Assembly (NCBI GenBank): GCA_028015205.1 | Contig: CM051511.1 | Span: forward strand, 34,340,001-34,404,000 | DNA length: 64,000 nt | Reading direction: 5' to 3' | Source of the DNA: Mytilisepta virgata | Taxonomy: Eukaryota; Mollusca; Bivalvia; Mytilida; Mytilidae | Shown here: positions 22,101 to 42,469 of the stretch, one piece after another | Numbering within the stretch: the stretch's first letter is position 1 | Layout: the number at the start of each line of letters is the position of its first letter | Position numbers and translations under genes: made by a program | The notes under the pieces: model-generated | Database searches by the model: none | Told to the model about the DNA's origin: nothing | What the model saw: only the letters and a program-made list of their open reading frames with translations

Positions 22101-23105
22101 GTAATTCGTGGTACCCGTGTAATACACACACTTCAAACGGAATCTATTTCATCGAATCACATTCCCCTAAATTTTGAAATTAATAAGCATATTGTAAAAA
22201 TTTGACCCTAACAAATTATGAATTGGAGAGATAAGTGGTCGTGAGATAATGGATTTAGCCATGCATTAATTTGTCCATCTTGATTGAAAGTACGGGAAGT
22301 GCCAAAAACTGGAAATTTGGAAGAATCCATTATTTTATACAGGAATATATATGGACTAAAATGGTCGAAATCCGGAAATCTTTCAGGTTCATCCATGATC
22401 TTTAAATGGGTTAATTCTTAATACAAGTTTTGAGTTTTTGGGTTGTCTCCATTTTACATTTATCAATATGGCCACTGTCCCTAAAAATATAAAATTCAAA
22501 AAAAATATTTTAGTTGATACTTCTGAAATAATTTGGTAAAAATTGAAACTATTCCTTAGTTGAATGGTCTGGGCAGTTCTACCGGTTCGTGACAAGATGT
22601 GGTCGACTCTTACCTTAACAGACAAGCATTGATGGATTTCATGTCAAAATCAACGATTTTAATGTAATTGAAATCACTAAACTACAGTATTTTATTTTCC
22701 TGGCATTTTATACTGTGATCTGATCATGTGATTTCTTGCTGGAATGCCCCAGATAGTCAGATTTATGAAATATAACTTTCAAAGATGTATCATTAAATAT
22801 TCATTAGATGACTGAAAATGAGAAGAAAAATATCATTTTTAGTGTAAATTCACCCAAATTGTGTTCATTAATTTAACTGCACATGCAGTATGGAATTGTG
22901 GATCTTCAAGGAGATTCTTATTGGTCAATTGACGTTTTTTGGACAGCCCAGGCCAGGAAAAAAAGATCCATTTGTAATTAGAGAAATCTTTGATTGCTTT
23001 CATGTTACACATAAAAACTGACGATTTTGTTTGTTTTGTAGGAAAAATGACAAGATTGCACGATTGACAAATGAAAACCAGAAGTTGAAAGGAAGACGAA
23101 ATTGA
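12380..23105 (+). CDS. B-box/coiled-coil protein gene (TRIM-related), assembled from 5-6 exons
   Basis: Exons: 12380-13185, 18474-18557, 19735-19839, 20362-20424 and 23042-23105, with an optional 6-nt exon at 20634-20639. All junctions have GT..AG and every intron is phase 2, giving 373 codons (375 with the microexon). The protein has two B-box zinc-binding modules (residues about 13-51 and 64-98) and then long alpha-helical coiled-coil sequence up to the C-terminus (ending ..RLTNENQKLKGRRN). There is no RING before the boxes and no NHL, SPRY or other C-terminal domain. TRIM-family B-boxes and coiled coils mediate oligomerisation and partner binding; without a RING, ubiquitin-ligase activity is not expected. 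ATG 12380 is the first Met in frame. The joining of exons is inference from phase and splice-site quality. Confidence 0.65.
13501..13672. repeat. G/C homopolymer cluster (intron 1)
   Basis: A G-run (13524-13533) and three C-runs of 10-16 bases lie within 170 bp. Their edge 'GGGAACAGTCATTATTTACC' is repeated in reverse at 14865-14885, so this and 14755-14890 are inverted copies of one small repeat. The long tracts are G-quadruplex-capable. Confidence 0.6.
13805..14092 (-). repeat. Second copy of the 2125-2430 repeat
   Basis: Reverse complement of 2125-2430. The AAGGGTTCATTCCTTGTATT and CTGCTGATGAGATG boxes are present. The copy lies between the two inverted C-rich segments of intron 1. Confidence 0.7.
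14098..14560 (-). pseudogene. Degenerate coding fragments of unknown origin
   Basis: Read on the minus strand, an open block of about 70 codons (..KRKLKILVSKCNNLNKQL..ELLFSPHINGLYDL..) runs to a stop near 14320. After the acceptor-like TTTGATTTAG at 14291, a second block ENLDDRVEERYWELYERQHE.. has a Glu/Ser-rich tail and stops at 14099. Composition and splice-like junctions suggest part of a gene or transposon ORF lodged in intron 1. I do not recognise the family. Confidence 0.3.
14755..14890. repeat. C-rich repeat, inverted partner of 13501-13672
   Basis: Three C-runs separated by AAAAAAAATTT-type spacers, ending CAGCTGGTAAATAATGACTG. The end matches the start of the 13.5-kb cluster in reverse complement. 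Confidence 0.6.
14892..15139 (-). mobile_element. tRNA-derived SINE
   Basis: On the minus strand, GGCCTCGGTGGCCGAGTGGT (15137-15117) is a tRNA-Ser/Leu-like A-box region. A B-box-like GAGTTCGGATCTCAC follows near 15065-15050. Next comes a body with 'CGGTGGTTCTCTCCGGGTAC' and 'GCCGCGAAATGG'. This architecture (tRNA head plus conserved body) fits the Deu-like SINEs common in molluscs. Confidence 0.7.
15140..16180 (+). pseudogene. LINE reverse-transcriptase remnant
   Basis: In shifting frames it reads HIDRGVKQGDSVSP (near 15210), NSLSYADDLVIFPESHKGL (15331-15388, active-site YADD), a C-terminal HHKYCKSTLGIRKTACNLA block (15832-15890) and NPLVKEAFNLNKFLHDDTLG (15997-16050). The last block parallels the intact tail of the LINE at 4.05 kb, so this is a longer but more decayed member of that family. 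Multiple frameshifts and stops are present. It lies sense in intron 1 of the B-box gene. Confidence 0.7.
16352..17935 (+). mobile_element. GTGAGC-type repeat with tandem core, copy B (complete ends)
   Basis: The best-preserved copy. 5' end: TTAGCTCACCTGGCCCGAAG with the hairpin GGCCCGAAGGGCC, then GCGTCCGTCGTCCGTCGTCG. Eight head-to-tail units of about 166 bp follow (GACCAAGTGTTGTTACTTTG near 16507 onward), then about 230 bp of unique sequence. 3' end: GGTGAGCGACACAGGCTC, the TTGGGAGCC hairpin arm and TCTAG, followed by T. Located in intron 1 of the B-box gene. Confidence 0.85.
18170..18390. repeat. Opposed G and C homopolymers just before exon 2
   Basis: A run of about 20 G (18179-18199) lies 170 bp before a run of about 16 C (18371-18387), immediately upstream of the exon 2 acceptor. 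The two could pair in RNA and affect splicing. Confidence 0.5.
18474..18557 (+). CDS. Exon 2 of B-box gene
   Basis: 84 nt between TTGGTTTTAG and GTACATG. Reads W(split)-LCEDCVQREEEIEELKTEI... and is strongly heptad-like. The first base completes the Trp codon opened by TG at the end of exon 1. Confidence 0.65.
19735..19839 (+). CDS. Exon 3 of B-box gene
   Basis: 105 nt between CTTGTTTCAG and GTAAGTA. Encodes S(split)-KNDDMRKQEQELKLLRINSE... and is phase 2 on both sides. Highly charged coiled coil. Confidence 0.65.
20362..20424 (+). CDS. Exon 4 of B-box gene
   Basis: 63 nt between TATTTATAG and GTAGGAC. Encodes Q(split)-YHEKYSKLSEEYKSLVKKNE and is phase 2 on both sides. Confidence 0.65.
20634..20639 (+). 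CDS. Possible 6-nt microexon (TTACTG) of B-box gene
   Basis: Six bases are flanked by a strong acceptor (TTTATGTTCAATTCCAG) and a consensus donor (GTAAGTATG). Inclusion keeps the frame and changes ..NE-R-KND.. to ..NE-S-Y-W-KND... No transcript is available to prove it. Confidence 0.35.
21158..22116. mobile_element. 959-bp foldback element with 11-bp target duplication
   Basis: The arms 21158-21494 and 21794-22116 are near-perfect reverse complements (about 330 bp). Each begins with GGTACC.CGAATTACTGGAA. GTGTAATACAC flanks both sides (21147-21157 and 22117-22127). Subterminal 'ACTGGAATCCCC' motifs repeat. The loop (21495-21793) holds a second copy of the end motifs and a NADAR-domain fragment. 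An 11-bp duplication with long inverted ends fits a Mutator-like element. Lies in the last intron of the B-box gene. Confidence 0.8.
21577..21756 (-). pseudogene. NADAR/YbiA-like domain fragment
   Basis: The minus-strand frame from ATG 21756 reads MITYVKGKSDVLSNFYMYDL, then EFNGETFKSAEHLYQSRKA, and then loses similarity. The pattern (L)SNFY..(6-8)..G..F.SAEH.YQ..KA is the N-terminal signature of the NADAR family (YbiA-like; bacterial members hydrolyse N-glycosidic bonds in riboflavin intermediates or ADP-ribose-type substrates). The family is about 150 residues long, so this fragment of about 40 relevant residues is not an active enzyme. It may be a captured exon or the remnant of the element's own gene. 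Confidence 0.6.
23042..23105 (+). CDS. Terminal exon of B-box gene
   Basis: Acceptor TTTGTTTTGTAG, then R(split)-KNDKIARLTNENQKLKGRRN and a TGA at 23103-23105. The basic C-terminus could act as a nuclear or RNA-contacting tail. A candidate poly(A) signal AATAAA follows near 23533. Confidence 0.65.
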
Positions 23106-24906
23106 ACTTGAAATTTTTAAAACAAGTAAAAAGATGTTAAATGAAGTGCGAGTCAGTAAAAGTAGAACTATTCATTCTTAGCTATTGTATTTGAAGTACA
23201 TCATATGTTTTTTTTTGGTCCACATACTTTGATAAAGCCACTTAGACCTTTCAGTATCCAGTATTATACATTCTATTATGGTCACATGGCCCTGTATTTA
23301 GCTAAATGATATACACTGATCAGCATCATTTTTTAATCTTGCAGTTTTTGTTTGTGTTATGTTGAAGTTAATCAGAATATTTACAGTTATACTGGACCGT
23401 CAAGTACTGGGCATTTGTCCCTGACCTAGTAAAAGGAACTTCTGTATATATCTTACATAACATATCAGAAAGTTGGGGTATATCTTATACTTACCTAAAA
23501 GGAAAATTGCAAAACAAAATCTAATGCAAATTGAATAAAAAAGTTTTTAACTAGGCCAGTCAGACCAGTGATGTATAACCGTAACTTGTCTTAATTGATT
23601 GATTTATTGGAGTTTTACGGCAATTCCAGCCCATTTGTCTATAACCCAAAGAAAACCATTGACCTCTATAAAATGGATTCAAACTTGACAGTCTAGTGAT
23701 CATTGGTTGATAGATGAACTACCGGCCACACATGACACCTTAGCTTGTCTGAAGCCAAGTATACTAGACACAGTCTAACGTCTAGTTGCTTGAGGCATAG
23801 GCCATAAGACAAAGAAAACAATAATGTACAAAATTTTACTTCTTGACATATTATCTGACATCGAAATATATAAGTATAACTTGTGATACAATGATAGACG
23901 TAAGTCTAGTACAACATGAAATTTCTACTGTACAATTATGTCCTCTTGATTAAGAGTATTATTCAATAAGTTGTGTTATGAAAATTTTTCAAACAAGTTT
24001 TCAGCATGTCAGAAATTTGCGACTGCTTGTTTTGACCACATCACTTTTAATTCCTTGGTTTTTTTTTTTGTGTTGTGTTTTGTGATGACCAAATGTCAAA
24101 TTTTGCTTGAATTTTGAAAGAATGTACATGTATGTTAAAGATGTGAACAAAAACTGACTGATCAAAAAGAAATTAAAATTCATATAGCTATGAACCAAAA
24201 TATCCAATTTCTAGCAAAGTATATAGGAGGCAGAGTCTTCGGTATGAAACTTGTGATTACCCCTCTCATATTTGCGATTGGTTCACCGAATGTCCTGAAA
24301 TTGGGATACATTCAGTTTTTGGACTAGATAAGGTTTTAATATATTGATTTGGGACTCGACAAAATCAAATCCTACTACAAAACATGGAAATTTTGAAAAA
24401 AGTGGTCTATTAAACGAATACGAACAAGACTTCTTGAAGCCGTATTAGTCATTACAATAACATCTGTATGCAGTTATCAAGTCTTACAAAACATTTTTTC
24501 TACATGTAAACCCGTCATACAACTTTTATATTTTAGTTCCTAACACCAAACCATTTTTAAGGTATCGGGACCATAAATGACCACGTGATTATTCAAAAGT
24601 TCCCGGATGTTCCATACAACGCAATTGAAATGACCTCGGTAATTATCGGGAAACTTCGGAAATGCCAATATAACTGACTTATTTTTACAGACTTTGCATA
24701 TAAGCAACAAAGTGTGTTTCAACTTGAGAAAAATATGTATATAAAATTCCAGCTTTAAATTGTTTGGTTTAGCCATTCACAGTCAAAAGAGATACAATTT
24801 TTTATCATGATCTATTATGGTCCGGATACCTTAAGTTTTTACATATACAATGTATCTATAATGTTCATTATCACTATATATAATTTATCTTATTCTTCTC
24901 CTGTGG
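23106..24906. other. Intergenic region between convergent genes
   Basis: Contains the 3' UTR of the B-box gene (+) and, from the right, that of AP2M1 (-). A SINE fragment lies at 23605-23735. No other gene is supported. Short ORFs at 24.0-24.8 kb have non-coding composition. Confidence 0.5.
23605..23735 (-). mobile_element. Diverged SINE fragment
   Basis: Shares the SINE body blocks of 14892-15139: 'GACAG.CTAGTGATCATT', '.GA.GAACTAC' and 'TTTACGGCAATTCCAGC'. The tRNA-like head is eroded. Confidence 0.5.
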
Positions 24907-35984
<11,078 letters not shown>

Positions 35985-36085
35985 TCAGGCTGGGAGTAAT
36001 ACTCAATTGGAGTACCATAAACCAATTGGGCTATAGTACCCTTATTTGGGTATTATGGTATACTCCAGTTGGGGTATCTGGAGAA
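35985..36085. repeat. CAATTGGAGTA-type repeat, possible element end
   Basis: 'ACTCAATTGGAGTACCATAAA', then '.TTGGGGTAT'. A similar sequence lies in opposite orientation at 39810-39875, on the far side of the tandem repeat block. The two may be diverged ends of one large element. Confidence 0.35.
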
Positions 36086-37134
36086 TTTTTTAGTTCTTAT
36101 TCTTTTATTGCGTATTTGTGAAGCTTTTTTCTTTAATAAATCTTTAGGCAAAATTAACTGATGGAAAATATGATACAAACTTGACATAATATAATTGCAT
36201 TTAAAAGAATCAAAGCAAAATGTGAAAGATATTGTACCTATTTTAAAAGCAAATTAAACACTAAAATAATTGATATGATAAAAGTAGTTGTTCTGCAAAA
36301 AATATCACAAAATGTCAAGATATGAATACCCTTTCAATCAAGTCATTCAAAAACATTTATTTGAAAAATAAATTGAATAAAAAGTATTTATACATGTTAT
36401 AAGCTGTTCAAAGAAAGCTAACCCAATTTTTTTTCTTCAAAATAATAATTAACTCCTGCGCCTTAATACGCCGTAGGAAAATATTGACTTTTTTAAGCAA
36501 ATTAAGTGTCATGTTACTTTATTCAACAGCTTAACATATCTAATCTATAACACTGTAACAACAAACTAAATATCGTCTTTGTGTAGGCAAGAAATTTTTT
36601 TCTTTTAAAAAATTGCTTACATTTGGACAATCTAAGTCCCATAACTCTCAGACGACAACAGTGAAAATCGTTAAAATGTATAGAGACCCTCAGACCACCA
36701 TTTGTAAGAATTTTTAAAAGTTTGAAAAAAATAAGTCAAGGCGTACTTGAGTTAGTGCGTGACATGTAAAAACTGTTTAAATTTTACAATCTAAGTCCCA
36801 TAATTCTTGAACGACAAACGTGAAAATCGTCAAAAAGTATACAGACCATCAGACAACCACTGTAATAAATTGTTAAAGTTTGAAGAAAATCATTCAAGGG
36901 GTACTTGTCTAAGTGTGTGACATGTGAAAAATTTTTTTTTTTTGACAATCTACATTCAAGTCCCATAACTCTGGAAAGTGAAAATCGTCAAGAAGTATAC
37001 AGACCCTAAGACCATCATTTGTAATAATTTGTTAAAGTTTGAAGAAAATCAGACAAGGCATACTCGAGTTTGTGTGTGACATGAGATAAATTGCTTATAT
37101 TGTTTATATTTGTACAATCAAAGTCCCATAACAT

Positions 37135-38005
37135 ATAGATTCTTTGTCAAATTATTTCATTTTGATTAAAAAATCATGTAATAGTAGTAATAGTACACAG
37201 CTTATAAATTTTCAGTATAAGCTTTTTCACAGAGTTATCCCTACAAATTCTTTTTTTGTTTAAATAAAGCTGCAGGACACAAAGTTATGTACTTTTTTTA
37301 ACACTCATAATGAAACTATAGAATATTTGTTTTTTTGAGTGTTCAGTAGTGTACAATTTTTGGATAAAAATCAGTGAACATTTGCGGTTATTTCATGTAA
37401 ATTTCGAACTGGATAAGAAAGATATCCTGCTTGGTTACAACCAGGAAAGTTTTTTTTTTTTAATTTTTTAATAGTCATTGTAAAAAAATATATATTTATA
37501 AATGTAAGTTAAAGGAACAGATGCTACATTTCATAGACGTTAAAAATATTATTAAATGTAATTATAGATCTGAATTATATATTGCAACAAAAAAAGCAAA
37601 ATAATTAAATTTGAAGTTTGAACATTTTTGGGCTCCCTTACAAAGATATTTCCATAATTATCAAAAGAAAATATAGTTTGTTTTTCTTTATAGACATATT
37701 ATAAAGTGGTCTTTGGTTTATAATGGACTGTAATACATGCAGTTCTTTTTTCTTCTCAATAAAGTATTGTAATAATTATTATACTTTTGTTACCTAAAGT
37801 TGATAGTGTATGAAAGTGTGAGTGAGTGAAGATTTTATTTATAATTTTTTTCTCTTTTGTTTCCTTGTAAAATTAAAATATTCACGTATAATCCATATTT
37901 AGAGCTAATAAACATAAGCCCATCATACCATGGTTAGGTGGTAATATAATGTAAGGGCATTTTTAAAACCCTGGCTACAGAAAAATAAATAAAAAATTTA
38001 AAAAA
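37135..38005 (+). mobile_element. 870-bp retroposon with poly-A tail and 13-bp target duplication
   Basis: AAGTCCCATAAC precedes the insert (ends 37134) and is repeated after its A-rich tail (38007-38018). The tail AAAAATAAATAAAAAATTTA.. and the duplication length are those of LINE-machinery insertion. The body is AT-rich with no recognisable ORF, so the source transcript is unknown. Confidence 0.65.
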
Positions 38006-38030
38006 AAGTCCCATAACATTGGAATGTCAT

Positions 38031-39140
38031 CAGGGCTCACCAAACTGGGCGATTAGGGCGATTAAGTCGCCTACTGCTTGCCAATGTCGCCCTGTCATCG
38101 GCTCCAGAGCGACAAATGAGTCGCCCTGTGTTTTTAAGTAAGGCGCCTCCGAACAACGTACGTAATCAGCTGCGTCTGAAGACCGTTATTTTCAATAAAC
38201 ATCTCGAGCCGCCATTTTTTGTTTTCTTGGAGGAAGGGGAAAGAAACGACAAAAAGTAAGCTAGAAAACGAAATGGCGGCAATCGGAATTCCCGTGATTT
38301 TTCATTGGTCACGGTGTTTTTTACCGACCGGTAACAATATGTAGACCTTATTTAAAAATAATTTTAGCGGATTTTGACATATCTATGCACAAATGGAAAT
38401 TTTGTCAATACATGTATTGAAAGGTGTTCAAGCAAGGTGAATGGGAAGATTTTAAGAGTATGTTTGAGAAAAAATAATAGTAAAGAGTATAGATAAATAA
38501 ATATTAAAAAATAAAATGGCAATAATAAAAAAATTGTGTCAAAAGGTACAAATATTTTTGCTCATATCTGTAACAGAAATTTTCTTCCAAGTTCGGAGCA
38601 CCACTGCATAATTTCATTTTTTTTTTTTTTTATTTCAAATTATATTCGTCAGTATTTTAAGGCAGCACATGATTTAAATTAAACTTTAACAATAGTACAA
38701 TAGGCCTACCATGGTCAAAATCATGCAGCAATGTACGTTAAAAAAGGGGTGATGACTCCTGGGACTGGGACTCATCAAAATCAGCTGGGACTCACCATTC
38801 TGAAAAATGATGAGTCCCAGGACTCATCATGACAAATTCTCAAAGGATATTGATTAAATGCACATTAGACAAAATCTCAGATTATGACTAAAATGGAAGG
38901 ATATGGAGTAAATGTAGATAAAATCTCAAGCAATACAGGATAAAACACAATAAAGGAATGTGTAGTATACACTATAAGACACAAAATAACAGGTATTTAC
39001 TCGACAGGCAACAAATTGGGGGAAAAACACAGTCTCCCTGGTAGACTTGGAAGTCTCCCTGACATGCCCTGAAGTATCCCTGTTGCTACCCTCAGGGAGA
39101 CTCTGAGTCTCCCTCTTATTTTCAAGTGCGGTGAGCCCTG
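38031..39140. mobile_element. 1,110-bp hAT-like non-autonomous DNA transposon
   Basis: Perfect 11-bp terminal inverted repeats CAGGGCTCACC / GGTGAGCCCTG, flanked by GTCAT on both sides (38026-38030 and 39141-39145). CAGGG starts are typical of hAT elements, but those usually make 8-bp duplications, so the superfamily is uncertain. Inside are a GGCGATTAGGGCGATTAAGTCGC-like block (38048-38070) and repeated GGGACTCATC palindromes (38760-38830). No transposase. Confidence 0.65.
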
Positions 39141-39861
39141 GTCATAAATTAAAATTGTCAAAAAGTATAATGACCCTCAGACCATCATTTGTAATAATGT
39201 GTTAAAGTCTGAAGAAATCAGTCAAGGCATACTCAAGTAAGTGTGTGACATGTGAAAAATTGCTTATATTTGGACAATCTAAGTCCCACAACTCCAGAAT
39301 GACAGAATTGAAAATATCAAAATCGAAAGGGAGATTTCTTCCATCAATCCTAATGTTGTGTTAAAATTGCATAAGAACTGATTGAAGCAAGTTACGGTAC
39401 AAAGTGTTGACGGATGGATGGACAGACATTTGTATACCATAATGCGTTCAGTCTACGACGGGCGTATCAAAAATAGGTACACAAAAAAATTTAAATGATA
39501 ATTGAATTCAGTTTTCTCTGATATGAAATGGTAGCCAATACGATGAATACCCGGTAGTGTTTGTTCTTTTAATTTATTGTCATCATACTACAAGGAAACA
39601 CGTGTGTAGGAGTGGACAACATTTGGCATTCACTGAGGGTGGCTTTACATTTGAATGGATATTGTTTAAATGTGGTAGCATTTTACAGTGTAAGTGTCGT
39701 AGTTTTAACATATATTCACCTCGTGATCGTGTTATACTGACAAATGTATTTAACAAATAATTTCTGTTCGCGGTAAAACAAAATGATGAATAAGAGTATG
39801 CTGTCGTACAAATACCCCAATTAGGGTATACCGTTATACCTCAATGGGGTACAATACTCCA

Positions 39862-40032
39862 ATTGAGAGTTGCACCCAACCTGTTATTTGGGAGTGCAGA
39901 CAAGATAACAATCATTTGTTTACACTGTTTTGGGAATTCCTGTTTTGTTATCTTGTCTGCACTCCCAAATAACAGGTTGGGTGCAACTCTCAATAGAACA
40001 GGAATTCCCAAAACAGTGTAAACAAATGATTG
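39862..40032. repeat. Interleaved inverted repeats A-B-A'-B'
   Basis: A (39862-39911, 50 bp) pairs with A' (39945-39994). B (39909-39944, 36 bp) pairs with B' (39997-40032). Both appear perfect or nearly so by eye, and they interlock rather than nest. Confidence 0.85.
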
Positions 40033-40356
40033 CTTCTTTATGTTCAAGTTTGCGAAAACAAAATTCTATTGACGTTCACTTCAGAAAAAAAACATGTGTA
40101 TGGTATGCGAAATAAAAAGGGAAATCGTCACATTATTGGTGATACGCCCACCATTTCCAGTAGCAGTACGCATTGTCGAGAAAGCGTTTTATAAATGTCA
40201 AGGCAAATATTTGAATGTTTTTTTTAGGTTGGCAGAAGTGTAACAAGATTTTTGTCGATTACTTGTAAATCAAGATCACTTTAAATGAATTACCAGCTAG
40301 AATTTGCTGAACACATTTCTAATGAGTTAAAAATCGAAGCCCACCGACACTTCCGG

Positions 40357-41362
40357 GGGTAACACTAAAGACCTGACAAAGACCTGACAAAGACCGGACA
40401 AAGACCTGACACGGACCTGAAATTTTATGGGTGTCCGTACATAATTTGCTGTAGTTTCTTTAATTGTTGATAGATTTTTTTGAAATAAAATTATCCAAAA
40501 ACTAGGATAATCAAGCTTTATAATTAATGACTATTTATTCATTTTAAATTATTTTTAATTAAGGAAAGCGGACCTGACTGAAGATTTGTGCAATAAATGA
40601 AAATTGAGTGGGCAGGCAAAGATAATTTACATTGACTGCTATCTTCAACATTTTAATCCAGATTAAACAAAAACCAAAAACAAACAAAACAAAAAACAAA
40701 AACAAAAAAAAAAAAAAAAAAACAAAAAAGCAGAACATAAAACAAAACAAAAAACAAGAACAAAACAAAACAACAAACAAACAAACAAAACTATATTTCG
40801 ACAATAAAAAAGTTCTATTTAAGTTTGCGATGTTTAAAATTTTTATTTGAGAAAAATCCATCTAGAATAAAAGAAAAAAAACAAATTGAATATGGGCACC
40901 CAATAATTTTCAAGTCAAGCCGGGGACGTCAGGTCTTAATAAAATTATTTGTCAGGCCCATTTTTCTCAATAAAAATTCAAATTTAGCTAAATTTATAAT
41001 CAAGGATAATAAACCTTAATTATTGTAGTTTTTATAAATTTTTATTTAAAGAAAATCCATCAAGAATTCAAGAAAATAAAAGAAATTGAATATAGGCACC
41101 CTACAATTTTTAGGTCCTCGTTAGGCTCGCCAGGTCTTTATAAATTTCTTGGTCAGGTCCGCTTTCCTTAATTAAAAAAAATTTAAAATGAATAAATAGT
41201 CATTAATTATAAAGCTTGATTATCCTAGTTTTTGGATAATTTTATTTCAAAAAAATCTATCAACAATTAAAGAAACTACAGCAAATTATGTACGGACACC
41301 CATAAAATTTCAGGTCCGTGTTAGGTCTTTGTCCGGTCTTTGTCAGGTCTTTAGTGTTACCC
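40357..41362. mobile_element. 1,006-bp MULE-like foldback element with 9-bp target duplication
   Basis: Ends GGGTAACACTAAAGACCTGA and its complement. The long arms (about 40357-40578 and 41148-41362) are near-identical inverted copies. CACTTCCGG is duplicated at 40348-40356 and 41363-41371. The interior has two further diverged, direct copies of the arm monomer (about 40790-40955 and 40956-41147) and an A-rich CAAAAC tract (40665-40790). No ORF. Long inverted ends with a 9-bp duplication fit Mutator-like elements. Confidence 0.8.
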
Positions 41363-41371
41363 CACTTCCGG

Positions 41372-42469
41372 CTCACAAAAAGTAAAATCGGAAACGAATA
41401 CCGGTTAATCTAATTTCGCCTTATTTCCATTCGTCCCTTTTCCTTTCGCCCCATCTTATGTAAAATTAAAAAAGCCAGTCTACTAGATTACGCCGCAAAT
41501 AAAAATAATACCAATCAGAAAAATGTTAAATTTTCCATTCCATTTCTTTCCGCTTTTAACCATGTTGGAAGATCCAAACATTTATACACTTGACCTAGAT
41601 TCGCACCGTTCCTGAAAATTGCGATTGGAATGGCATTTGAAAATTTTCTTCAAGACCCGAAAAAGGGTACTTCAAGTTAATTATTTAACTCATTATTAGA
41701 ATACATCAGAATTCCTTCCAAAAATAAACCAGAAAAAATACAATTTAAGTAATTAATTCAATATAGATAAATACAATTAAATGAAATAAGTGTGATCAGA
41801 ACAACACATGTTTTATTGTCAATCAAGACGCCCCGTGTACGTGAGGCTGAAGAATTACAAGATTAATATGATTGATTGTAAAATTAAAATAAAACAATTT
41901 AAAGAAAGAAATTATATAAAATAATATTAATAAAAAACAGAGACATATATTATGTTGCTCTCTTTCTGATTTTCATTATTGGATTCTGTTTTTGTTGACT
42001 TGTCTTGATACTTGTGATTATGAGCTGTAAATAAAAAAAAATGACAATAAATTGTATGAAATTTTATCAGTCTTTTTTAAATTGTTATCTTATCAGTAGA
42101 ATCATTACCACAATATCATTATATGCTTTTCGCAGCAGGAATACACATGGAATTTTGATTTTGATCTTGCTTTTCCTGAGAGGAGTCTGCATTTCATTCA
42201 GATGAAGAATTGAAATGTGCAAAAAGGGAAATGAACCTCGGGAAATGAACTTCTTGTCAAGTACTGGTTTTGTACAATTTACCCTTGTGAGTACAATATG
42301 TCTCAATGTGTTGGTCTTTTTACTTCAAACGTCAGTTACTTGGAAAAAAAAGAACGCAAGAAAAACAAAATGAAAATAAAAAAATTAAAAGTATTTCAAA
42401 CAGAATTTTAAAAGCGCTTTTTAAATAAGTGTTTCACTCTTTTTACATAACAATAAGTAAATACCATAC
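41372..42469. other. Non-coding region, probable first intron of the zinc-finger gene
   Basis: AT-rich. If the gene at 42.5 kb is real, this lies downstream of its first donor. I could not find the next exon. The minus frame at 42085-42306 is open for 73 codons but lacks splice support. Confidence 0.35.

Larger units (their letters stand above)
36590..39450 (+). repeat. Tandem ~160-bp repeat block interrupted by two insertions
   Basis: Units begin 'ACAATCTAAGTCCCATAACTC' (near 36628, 36788, 36945, 37120 and 39277). They contain 'GAAAATCGTCAA.AAGTATA.AGACC' and 'AAGGC(G/A)TACT.GAGT'. The block ends with GACGGATGGATGGACAGACA and 'TTGTATACCATAATGCG', a terminal seen in other mollusc repeats. 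A retroposon (37135-38005) and a hAT-like element (38031-39140) sit inside one unit. Confidence 0.75.

Noticed and set aside
40632..40850. Lys/Asn/Thr-rich 72-codon frame
   Set aside because: Translation of a CAAAAC/A-rich low-complexity tract inside the foldback element.
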